Source: an uncultured Eubacteriales bacterium
Lineage (GTDB): Bacteria > Bacillota > Clostridia > Christensenellales > Borkfalkiaceae
NCBI GenBank assembly: GCA_905207235.1
Contig: CAJLKN010000015.1
Coordinates: 1-47,730 of the forward strand
Direction: 5' to 3'
DNA: 47,730 nucleotides
The notes beneath the pieces were generated by a model, which saw nothing but the letters and a program-made list of their open reading frames with translations, was not told the DNA's origin and did no database searches. Position numbers and translations under genes: made by a program. Positions 25,571 to 32,238 of this stretch are shown here, one piece after another. How positions within the stretch are numbered: the first letter of the stretch is position 1; each line of letters opens with the position of its first letter.

Positions 25571-25604
25571 AAAATGTCAGGTTTAAGCCTAACATTTTTA
25601 TTTT
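25571..25604 (+). terminator. Terminator of the orphan small gene
   Basis: ATGTCAGG pairs with CCTAACAT (one mismatch) around TTTAAG, followed by TTTTTATTTT. Confidence 0.85.
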
Positions 25605-25703
25605 ATCGACGGCTTTTAAAACTTGCATACCCGCAAACGCGAGGTTATATCTTTTATTAAAAGCCCTCTTTAAACTTAAAAATGCGTTAATGCAGTATTA
25701 TAA

Positions 25704-25731
25704 GCGCGCCGCGGAAAAATCCGCGGCGCGC
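25704..25731 (-). terminator. Hairpin after the nitroreductase gene
   Basis: A 12-bp perfect stem GCGCGCCGCGGA / TCCGCGGCGCGC with an AAAA loop. The T-run on the minus side is weak, but the position right after the stop fits termination. Confidence 0.65.
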
Positions 25732-25738
25732 CGATTTA

Positions 25739-26257
25739 TTATTTTACATAGTAAACGTAATTTTCTTTTCTGGGCTTGGGCTCGCGCTCTTCGTCGGCGT
25801 AGCCGACTATGCAGTTGCCTATGCCCTCGTAATCGCCCTCTATGCCGAGCGAGTGCAGAATTTCTTTTCCGCGGGGAGAAGCAAACATTTCCTTCGCCCT
25901 GTGTATCCAGCAACTGCCCAGTCCCAAAGAGTGCGCGGCATTCATCATGTTGCCCATGACGAGTGCGCCATCGTAGAGATAGGTATGCACGCTTTTATCC
26001 GCAAGAACCACCAGAACCGCGGGCGCGCCGTAGAACGGGTCTGTATCCCTGCCCATAACCGCGGCGTTCATCGCGGAGAGCTCGTTGCGCAGAGCCTTAT
26101 CGGTAACCGCGATTATTATGGGCGACTGCTTGCCCATTCCGCAGGGGGCATACATGCCCGCTTCGACTATTTCCGCGAGCAATTCCTCGGGCACGGGCGT
26201 GTCCTTGTATTTTTTAATGCTCCTGCGGGTTATCATGTTTTCTATTGCGCTGTTCAT
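25739..26257 (-). CDS. Nitroreductase-family flavoprotein
   Basis: A 172-residue FMN-dependent oxidoreductase of the short nitroreductase group. The FMN phosphate-binding start TRRSIKKYKDTPVPEELLAEIVEAGMYAPCGMG, the middle ADKSVHTYLYDGALVMGNMMNAAHSLGLGSCWI and the end GYADEEREPKPRKENYVYYVK are all family-like. Substrates may be quinones, nitro compounds or flavins; none can be assigned. It begins 18 bases after the antiporter gene with its own GGGGGAA site, so the two form a small operon. Confidence 0.88.
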   Translation of the reverse strand: MNSAIENMITRRSIKKYKDTPVPEELLAEIVEAGMYAPCGMGKQSPIIIAVTDKALRNELSAMNAAVMGRDTDPFYGAPAVLVVLADKSVHTYLYDGALVMGNMMNAAHSLGLGSCWIHRAKEMFASPRGKEILHSLGIEGDYEGIGNCIVGYADEEREPKPRKENYVYYVK

Positions 26258-26275
26258 AAATTCCCCCTGAAATAT

Positions 26276-27676
26276 TTAAATAACTCTGTCGTTGTCGTCT
26301 CCGGCATAAGGCGAATTATCGTCGGGCAGATTTTCGGAAAGTTTATCCGAAGCGCCTGCCGCCGCGACGGGAAGCTGTTTTTCTTTATTATAAAGCACCT
26401 TCAGAAGTATAGGCGTAAGGATGGACGAAGCAAGTATCAGAAGCACCGTCATGAGCACGAATTCGCTGCCGAGCGCGTGTTCGCCGAGGCTTGCGCTCGT
26501 AACCGTCTGGGTCACGATGAGTGCGACTTCGCCGCGCGCCATCATGCCTACGCCGCCTATCGCGCTCTCCCTCCATGAGTAGCCGAACGCCTTGCATACA
26601 GCGCCGCATCCGATGACTTTGCCGATAAGTCCCGCGATGACTGCGAGTACGCAGAACAGGAATACGGCGGGCTGAAGTCCCGCAAAAGTTATGGACGAAA
26701 TACCTATATTTGCAAAGAATACGGGTGCAAACATAGTGTATGTATTGACTTCGATTTTCTTATCCGTATATTCGCTCGCTCTGTGAACGGTGGAAAGCAC
26801 AACGCCCGCAAGGAATGCGCCCGTTATATCGGCAACGCCGAAAATTTCTTCAGCCGCCCAGCTGTAAACGAAGCATACGACGAGAGAGAATACGGGAATG
26901 CGGTGGGTATGCGTCCACTTGGAATCGAGCCACTTGAAGAGTTTGGAAACGCCGAAGCCGACAGCAATAGCCACAATGAAGAATACGACTATCATGATAA
27001 TCGTACCGTAAATTGTGGACTTGAAAGCCGTAAAGCCGTCTGCGGCGGGCTCGCTGCTGCCCGAACGGGCAATGCCGGTAACTATAGAAAGAAGGACTAT
27101 GCCTATTACATCGTCTATGATTGCGGCGGAAACTATCGTAGTGCCGAGCTTGGTGTTTATCTTACCGAGCTCTTTGAGCACGGATACCGTGATTGCGACA
27201 GAAGTTGCGGTGAGTATCGTGCCGATAAAAATGCTCTGGTAAATGTGATCTACGCCCAGACCGATATTGCCGAAGCAAAGCGAAATGAGGAAGCCCAGAG
27301 CCATGGGAACGGCAACGCCCGCGCAAGCTACGAGAGTGCTGGCAAGTCCCGTCTTTTTGAGGTCTTCTAGGTTGGTTTCGAGACCTGCGCTGAACATAAG
27401 CAGAAGCACACCGATTTTGGAGAAGAGCGAAAGCCCGTCCTCGTTGCCGGCGATGGAGAACAGAGCGTAGTAATCGCCGCCCTCGAAGCCTATGATTGCA
27501 AAGCCGCAGAACTCGCCGAATATAGCGGGTCCGAGCAAAATGCCCGCGATTATGTAGCCGAGCACTTCGGGAAGTCCGAATTTTCTGAACAACAGTCCGA
27601 ACACCTTAGTGCAGAGCAGTATTACCGCAAGCACCATGGCAAACGACAGAGCGTTGTCAACAATAACAGGAATCAT
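26276..27676 (-). CDS. Cation:proton antiporter, CPA2 (KefB/GerN-like) type
   Basis: A 466-residue membrane protein with about 12-13 hydrophobic segments and the Na+/H+ exchanger fold. LGYIIAGILLGPAIFGEF and the paired acidic residues in SAAIIDDVIGIVLLS (ion-binding Asp-Asp) are family hallmarks; MMARGEVALIVTQT follows in the second repeat. The last ~45 residues form a short hydrophilic tail with no TrkA domain. It probably exchanges Na+ or K+ for protons in pH and salt homeostasis. Confidence 0.92.
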   Translation of the reverse strand: MIPVIVDNALSFAMVLAVILLCTKVFGLLFRKFGLPEVLGYIIAGILLGPAIFGEFCGFAIIGFEGGDYYALFSIAGNEDGLSLFSKIGVLLLMFSAGLETNLEDLKKTGLASTLVACAGVAVPMALGFLISLCFGNIGLGVDHIYQSIFIGTILTATSVAITVSVLKELGKINTKLGTTIVSAAIIDDVIGIVLLSIVTGIARSGSSEPAADGFTAFKSTIYGTIIMIVVFFIVAIAVGFGVSKLFKWLDSKWTHTHRIPVFSLVVCFVYSWAAEEIFGVADITGAFLAGVVLSTVHRASEYTDKKIEVNTYTMFAPVFFANIGISSITFAGLQPAVFLFCVLAVIAGLIGKVIGCGAVCKAFGYSWRESAIGGVGMMARGEVALIVTQTVTSASLGEHALGSEFVLMTVLLILASSILTPILLKVLYNKEKQLPVAAAGASDKLSENLPDDNSPYAGDDNDRVI

Positions 27677-27761
27677 ACTTTAAAACCTTCTTTTTATCAG
27701 ATTTTGTTTCTGGGGCGCGAAAAAACAGAATTTACCTTCCGCCCTCGCGCGACGCTATTAT

Positions 27762-27789
27762 ATTATAGCGATTTTTTTTCAAAAGGCAA
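27762..27789 (-). promoter_or_regulatory. Antiporter promoter
   Basis: Minus strand: TTGCCT (27784-27789), 16 bases, TATAAT (27762-27767). The -10 lies inside the inverted repeat CGCTAT...ATAGCG (27753-27770), a possible operator. Confidence 0.6.
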
Positions 27790-27854
27790 CAATGTTTGAC
27801 GCCATTCTTCATTAAAAATTGTTATACCGCCCATAATTTTTCATCTTTTTTACT

Positions 27855-27927
27855 AAAAATTTACTTAAAAAAAACATAAAATTTTTTTTAAAAAAGGTAT
27901 TGACAAACGGCAACTCCGTGATATACT
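27855..27927 (+). promoter_or_regulatory. Strong promoter with A/T-rich upstream element
   Basis: TTGACA (27900-27905), 16-base spacer, TATACT (27922-27927). The preceding ~45 bases are almost pure runs of A and T, like the UP elements of rRNA promoters. It drives the structured RNA that follows. Confidence 0.85.
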
Positions 27928-27933
27928 GTAATT

Positions 27934-28395
27934 GAAAAAAGAAAATAACTTACAAAAAGTGTTAGCGCGCAACACAAATACAGGAGTAAGCTATATGAAA
28001 TATAAGTAGCCGCGAAAGCGGGTCAAGGTTTATTGATTTGAGCGGGAAGCTATAGCGACCGCCCGTTGAGATATATGTTCCGAAGTAAGCTAAAAGGAGG
28101 TAAGTAATATGACAAGATTACTTCTTTCAAGAGCTCTCGAAGGTAAAGGATGGTAAACTCCAATGTACACATCAGGTGCAGAGGTTTAAATTCGTAAATA
28201 CGGTTTTAATTTCGCAGTAATTTCAGCAAGTACCGCATTAACGGTACCTAAAATGCGGAAAAGCATTACTGCAAGGGTAAATGCAAACCCGAACGGCTTT
28301 TAGTGAGTAACCGTTGGCGAGGCGACCTCGAAATTAAAATTTAATAAAATAGCAAATTCTCCCCGTAGCGACGTACTGCTACGGGGTATGTTTTT
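27934..28395 (+). ncRNA. Large structured non-coding RNA, possible raiA-type
   Basis: A stand-alone transcript of about 460 nt. The 3' domain is closed by an 11-bp perfect helix (28204-28214 with 28329-28339). Inside are a two-tier arm (28215-28221/28265-28271, then 28233-28239/28252-28258) and hairpins GGGT/ACCC (28275-28290), AACGG/CCGTT (28292-28315) and CGAGG/CCTCG (28318-28330). The last competes for two bases with the closing helix. The 5' domain has GTGTT/AACAC (27959-27975), CCGC-GAAA-GCGG with a GNRA loop (28010-28021), CGGG/CCCG (28043-28065) and AAGTAAT/ATTACTT (28102-28123). GGAGT at 27983 could pair with ACTCC at 28157. Two Shine-Dalgarno/ATG modules are embedded. It is not tmRNA, RNase P, 6S or SRP RNA by any signature I know. 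raiA is a candidate from size, setting and lineage only; I cannot confirm it. Confidence 0.8.
28361..28395 (+). terminator. Terminator of the structured RNA
   Basis: CCCCGTAG pairs with CTACGGGG around a 10-base loop, followed by TATGTTTTT. Confidence 0.9.
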
Positions 28396-28776
28396 GCCGA
28401 ATTCTCCCTTTCAAAATGATACCGTCGCACTCATCGGAATGAAACTTCCTCCCCCTCTTCGGCGCAACCCGCCCCTTTGGAATGACAAATTATTTTCAGG
28501 TCAAAGCCCCTTCGGAACGATACTCCCCTTTCACATAGTGCCGCATCCAAAAAAACGCCCCTATCCTCTTCAAAACTATGCTACTTGTCTGAATTCTACT
28601 GTCTGAATGACGCCCATTCTCTTCGGAATAATTAAATTTCGCCAGAAGGCAATGCCCCGATATTATTCGGACATGAACGCCCATGAAAGGCTTCGGCAAA
28701 AGACAGAAACAGGAAAAATTCAAAGCAAAAAGACAGCAAATAAAAAAGCGAAAAAAATGCTACAACTTAAAAAAAA
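28396..28776. repeat. Gene-free spacer with degenerate CCCCTTCGGAAYGA motifs
   Basis: About 380 bases with no credible gene. Short related blocks (CCCCTTTGGAATGAC, CCCCTTCGGAACGATAC, CTCATCGGAATGA, CTCTTCGGAATAA) recur between 28400 and 28630. Two readings of 72-73 codons cross it but lack ribosome sites and normal composition. Confidence 0.45.
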
Positions 28777-28803
28777 GCGCCCGCGCATTCTATGCGCGGG
28801 CGC
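28777..28803 (-). terminator. Terminator of the hydroxyacid dehydrogenase gene
   Basis: GCGCCCGCGCA pairs with TGCGCGGGCGC; on the minus strand a run of eight T follows. Confidence 0.9.
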
Positions 28804-28896
28804 AAAATCTTTTAAATATTTTGCTTGATTAATATTTATAAATAAAGGAAAAAATTTTTAAGATATAACGACGCAGTCCCTTTTATTTTTACCGCT

Positions 28897-29859
28897 TTAC
28901 ACCACGCGGTTGCGGGGCGCGCCCGCGAGGAAACATGCAAGGTTATCGGCGACCTCGCCCACCAGCCTCTGGCGCGTTTCGCGCGGTATCCAGGCTATAT
29001 GGGGGGTTATAAGCACGTTTTTAGCCTTAATCAGCGGACAATCTTTGCGCATGGGCTCTTGCGCGAGCACGTCGAGGCATGCGCCCGCAATTCTGCCGCT
29101 GTTGAGGGCTTTTGCAAGGGCAGCTTCGTCTATAAGTCCGCCGCGCGCCGTGTTTACGATTATCGCCTCCCTCTTCATAAGGGCTATAGTCTGTTCGTTG
29201 ACAAGTCCGCGCGTCTGCTCGGTGAGAGGGCAATGAAGGGATAAAAAGTCGCTCTGCGAAAAAATTTCGCGCTGCGAAACGAGTTCGTAGCGGCAATCTT
29301 CGGGCGGCGTGCGCGTGCAGACTATCACCCTCATGCCGAAGGCTTCGGCGATGTGCGCCGTTGCTTTTCCTATGTTGCCGTAACCGTAAACGCCGAACGT
29401 CTTGCCGAAAATTTCGCGCGTCTGCCAGGGCATATAGCAGAAAGTTTTCGCCCTCTTCCAGTCCCCGCGCGCGACCGACGAGCTGTATTTGCCTATTTCT
29501 CCGACAAAGCTGAGCAAAAGCGCAAACGCGTGCTGGCTGACGGCGTGAGTGGAATATCCCGGGACGTTGCACACCGTAATGCCGCGCTTTGCGCAGGCGG
29601 CGAGGTCTATATTATTGTAACCCGTGGAATATGTGCCGACGTACCTGAGTTTGGGGCAGGCGGAAATGAGTTTTTCGTCCACCGACGCCTTGTTGACGAG
29701 CAGTACGTCCGCATCCGCCGCGGCGTGCGCGAGCCCGCCTTCCGTAAGAACGTCGTAATAAGTAACTTCGCCCAGCTCGCCGAGCGCAGAAAAGTCTATA
29801 TCGCCGCACGATACCGTGCAGGTATCGAAGGAAACTATTTTAATTTTTGTTCCGTTCAA
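28897..29859 (-). CDS. D-2-hydroxyacid dehydrogenase, glycerate-dehydrogenase-like
   Basis: A 320-residue NAD(P)-dependent dehydrogenase. The NAD fold has FGVYGYGNIGKATAHIAEAFG. The catalytic triad is Arg in NTARGGLID, Glu in LAQEPM and His in TPHIAWIPRETRQRL. The HIAW form and GYNNIDLAACAKRGITVCNVPGYST are typical of hydroxypyruvate/glycerate dehydrogenases, so it probably reduces hydroxypyruvate or a similar 2-oxo acid. The start is a TTG at 29859, chosen because AAGGAGG lies 6-7 bases upstream and the fold begins there; the longer ATG reading has no support. Confidence 0.88.
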   Translation of the reverse strand: MNGTKIKIVSFDTCTVSCGDIDFSALGELGEVTYYDVLTEGGLAHAAADADVLLVNKASVDEKLISACPKLRYVGTYSTGYNNIDLAACAKRGITVCNVPGYSTHAVSQHAFALLLSFVGEIGKYSSSVARGDWKRAKTFCYMPWQTREIFGKTFGVYGYGNIGKATAHIAEAFGMRVIVCTRTPPEDCRYELVSQREIFSQSDFLSLHCPLTEQTRGLVNEQTIALMKREAIIVNTARGGLIDEAALAKALNSGRIAGACLDVLAQEPMRKDCPLIKAKNVLITPHIAWIPRETRQRLVGEVADNLACFLAGAPRNRVV

Positions 29860-29937
29860 AACGCGCCTCCTTATCTTTTTATGTACAACTAACTTAAATA
29901 AATGCGGCAATATATGCCGCTCTGTGTGCATTTATGC

Positions 29938-30366
29938 TTACATGCGCTCTTTTTCGCGCCTTGCGCGCACATTTGTAATGTCGTAGCTGAGCGTTATGAG
30001 CTTTTCAACAGTGCCGCGGTCAACGTCGCAACCCAAAATTACAGAAATCCACAGCCGCTTGTTCATATGGTACGCGGGCAAAACGCCGACGTAATTTTGT
30101 TGAAGCACGGCGGAAAGTTCGGGCTGACATTTAAGGCAGACGACAAACGCCCGCTTTGCGCCGTTAAAAAAGTCTGAAAGCGCCGCAGCCTTTTCTTGCC
30201 CCGCCCCTTTGATAAGCGACTTTACGGGCGCGGGCATGTAAATTCCGAACCATTTTCCGCTGTCCGCGTGGCGCATGACAAGCGTTGTAAAGTCGTCCCT
30301 GAACGGACAGCCGCAATGCACTCCGCCAAGCGAGAGCGCAAATTTTTCAAGTTCTTCTCTCGTCAT
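29938..30366 (-). CDS. MmcQ/YjbR family protein
   Basis: A 142-residue protein of the MmcQ/YjbR family (CyaY-like fold, function unsettled). Seen: TREELEKFALSLGGVHCGCPF at the N-terminus, LVMRHADSGKWFGIYM, CLKCQPELSAVL, and MNKRLWISVILGCDVDRGTVEKLI, which match the family's conserved Lys-Trp and W(I/V) core. The ATG at 30366 begins the domain; no clear ribosome site precedes it. It may be cotranscribed with the dehydrogenase 78 bases downstream. Confidence 0.82.
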   Translation of the reverse strand: MTREELEKFALSLGGVHCGCPFRDDFTTLVMRHADSGKWFGIYMPAPVKSLIKGAGQEKAAALSDFFNGAKRAFVVCLKCQPELSAVLQQNYVGVLPAYHMNKRLWISVILGCDVDRGTVEKLITLSYDITNVRARREKERM

Positions 30367-30453
30367 AAACAAATGCGCGGCAGAGCGCGCAGCCTTCCGC
30401 CGCAATCGGAAAATTTAACTCTGAAAGAACGCAGAACATTTTTTTTGCGACTT

Positions 30454-30735
30454 TCAGTCCGCTAGGGTAAAGGAAAACTCGTCGTAGCCGATAGAGGTTT
30501 CCCGCTCGAAAGAAGCGGTATCCCCAGCATTTTCGAGCACGAAATAGTGCGCTTCGGCGCCTTCCATAAGTCGGAAACAAACGGCGCCGTCTATAATTTC
30601 GTCGATTATTATTCTGAAAAAAGGCAGGCGGAAAATTTCGTCCAGCCTGTATTCTCCCTCCGCTACATCGATATACTGTTCGCCGCCGTATTCGCTGTCG
30701 TACGCCGAGGAATTTACTTTTATTTTTATTCTCAT
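30454..30735 (-). CDS. Small acidic protein of unknown function, probably leaderless
   Basis: A 93-residue acidic protein I do not recognise. It starts MRIKIKVNSSAYDSEYGG, predicted to be mostly beta-strands (RIKIKV, EQYIDVAEGEY, FRIIIDEI), and ends DEFSFTLAD. No signal or membrane segment. A good promoter ends only six bases before the ATG, so the transcript would begin at or next to the start codon. The fit of promoter and frame argues that the gene is real. Confidence 0.65.
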   Translation of the reverse strand: MRIKIKVNSSAYDSEYGGEQYIDVAEGEYRLDEIFRLPFFRIIIDEIIDGAVCFRLMEGAEAHYFVLENAGDTASFERETSIGYDEFSFTLAD

Positions 30736-30741
30736 GACTAT

Positions 30742-30770
30742 ATAATAACGCTATGGGCAAAAAAAATCAA
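30742..30770 (-). promoter_or_regulatory. Promoter abutting the start codon of the 93-residue gene
   Basis: Minus strand: TTGATT (30765-30770), 17 bases, TATTAT (30742-30747); the ATG is at 30735. Confidence 0.65.
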
Positions 30771-30790
30771 TATAATTTTTATTTTTGCTA

Positions 30791-30819
30791 TGTACAAAAG
30801 GTCAAAGCGGTGATATAAT
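30791..30819 (+). promoter_or_regulatory. Promoter of the sugar kinase gene
   Basis: TGTACA (30791-30796), 17 bases, TATAAT (30814-30819); leader about 26 bases with GGGTG before the ATG. Confidence 0.65.
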
Positions 30820-30851
30820 AGGTGCAGAAATTTTTTTAATGCGGGTGAAAC

Positions 30852-31895
30852 ATGACTGACACGGAAGACATAAAGAACGTAAAATTTATAAGCATAGGCG
30901 AACTGCTTTTGAGGCTTTCGCCTCCCAACAACGAAAAAATACGCATGACGGACGAATTCAAGGTAACCTACGGCGGCGCGGAAGCGAATATTGCCGTATC
31001 GCTTGCCAACCTCGGCGTAGATTCGTCCTACTTTACCGTCGTGCCCGACTCTTCGATAGGCAAGGCGGCGATAAGATACATACGTTCCAACGACGTGCAT
31101 TGCTCGCCCTGCATTTATGTTGACCACGGCAGAATGGGCATTTACTTCCTCGAAGAAGGCTTCGGCGTGAGAGCGAGCAAGGTAACATACGACAGAAAGG
31201 ATTCCGCCTTTTCCAAATTCGACTTTTCGACAATCGACTGGAAAGAAAAGCTGAAAGGCTTTACGTGGCTGCACCTTTCGGGCATTACCCCCGCCCTTTC
31301 GGCAAACTGCCGCGAGCTTATGATGCTGTCGCTCAAAGCCGCAAAAGAACTTGGAATGACAGTATCCTTCGACTGCAACTTCCGCTCTGCCCTCTGGGGC
31401 TGGCAGGAAGCGCGCGACTGCATTACCCAGTATCTTCCCTATGTTGACGTTCTGTTCGGCATAGAGCCCATAAATCTGCCCGGTCCCGACGGAAAGGACC
31501 TGAAAGACGGTATGTCTCCCAACCCTACTTACAAGGAACAGGACAGAATTTTCCGCGAGCTGGCAAAAAGGTATAACTTCAAGGCAATAGGCAGGCACGT
31601 GCGCTACGTCCATTCGGGCAGCGAGAACAGCCTTAAAGCATTTTTGTGGTACGACGGCGAAACTTACGAAAGCCGCACCTTCCGCTTCAACATCCTCGAC
31701 CGCGTCGGCGGCGGCGACGCTTTCGCCAGCGGCATAATCTACGCCATGATGAGGCACATGAAGCCCGAGGACATAGTCAACTTCGGCGTGGCTTCGTCCG
31801 TGATAAAGCATACCATGCACGGCGACTTCAACATAACCGACGACGAAGAGTCGATTATAAACCTCATGAACCAGGATTACGAAATAAAGAGATAA
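30852..31895 (+). CDS. kdgK: PfkB-family sugar kinase, probable 2-keto-3-deoxygluconate kinase
   Basis: A 347-residue ribokinase-like kinase. SIGELLLRLSPPNNEKIRM at the N-terminus is characteristic of KDG kinases, as is the sugar-binding YGGAEANIAVSLANLG. The catalytic-base and anion-hole motif is DRVGGGDAFASG near residues 277-288. It would phosphorylate KDG for aldolase cleavage (pectin or uronate catabolism), in keeping with the pectinesterase at 40.7 kb. No KDPG aldolase is nearby, so fructokinase or another ketose kinase activity remains possible. Single-gene unit with promoter and terminator. Confidence 0.82.
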   Translation: MTDTEDIKNVKFISIGELLLRLSPPNNEKIRMTDEFKVTYGGAEANIAVSLANLGVDSSYFTVVPDSSIGKAAIRYIRSNDVHCSPCIYVDHGRMGIYFLEEGFGVRASKVTYDRKDSAFSKFDFSTIDWKEKLKGFTWLHLSGITPALSANCRELMMLSLKAAKELGMTVSFDCNFRSALWGWQEARDCITQYLPYVDVLFGIEPINLPGPDGKDLKDGMSPNPTYKEQDRIFRELAKRYNFKAIGRHVRYVHSGSENSLKAFLWYDGETYESRTFRFNILDRVGGGDAFASGIIYAMMRHMKPEDIVNFGVASSVIKHTMHGDFNITDDEESIINLMNQDYEIKR

Positions 31896-31906
31896 TTTTT
31901 ATAAAA

Positions 31907-31948
31907 AATGGCGCCGACGGCATTCGCCGTCGGCGCCATTTTATTTTT
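31907..31948 (+). terminator. Sugar kinase terminator
   Basis: A 15-bp perfect stem (AATGGCGCCGACGGC with its complement, 4-base loop) followed by TTATTTTT. Confidence 0.95.
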
Positions 31949-32238
31949 AAGTATACAACCGCTTCAACGCGCTTTATTTTTAAATAACCGCTATTACCCG
32001 TCCCTCTTCAAGCGTCTGACTGCGGCGGGCTTTTAAGCGTAAAACAGCCACAAACCACACCCTCCCGAACGTTGATTGCTGCTACTTTTATTTAACCCGC
32101 TCGGGCACAAATTTCAGCGCGAAAAATCATATTCAACCGTGCATATATGCGCTCAAACGTCTTTTGCGCCGTATTTCACATTCGGCGCACATTTAAAGGG
32201 CATACTCTTTTGTTGGCGGGCATATATGTGCGGCGCAA
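31949..32238. other. Spacer with no recognised feature
   Basis: About 290 bases between the sugar kinase terminator and the MATE stop codon. I see no gene, strong hairpin or clear terminator for the MATE gene here. Confidence 0.5.

Noticed and set aside
28109..28303. A 65-codon gene with two readthrough stops
   Set aside because: Both stops are TAA, the segment is fully explained by conserved-looking RNA helices, and no recoding signal was seen. Retained only as a micro-ORF observation.
27934..28395. tmRNA, RNase P RNA, 6S or SRP RNA
   Set aside because: No ALAA-type tag frame with CCA-like end, none of the RNase P core words, no single long bulged duplex as in 6S, and no SRP Alu/GGAA tetraloop arrangement.
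28388..28828. Two plus-strand readings of 72 and 73 codons
   Set aside because: No ribosome sites, low-complexity composition, and the first starts inside the ncRNA terminator.
30738..31820. 360-codon minus-strand reading opposite the sugar kinase gene
   Set aside because: It is the antisense shadow of a well-supported kinase; composition (Val/Ala/Tyr/His-rich), no ribosome site and no family resemblance.
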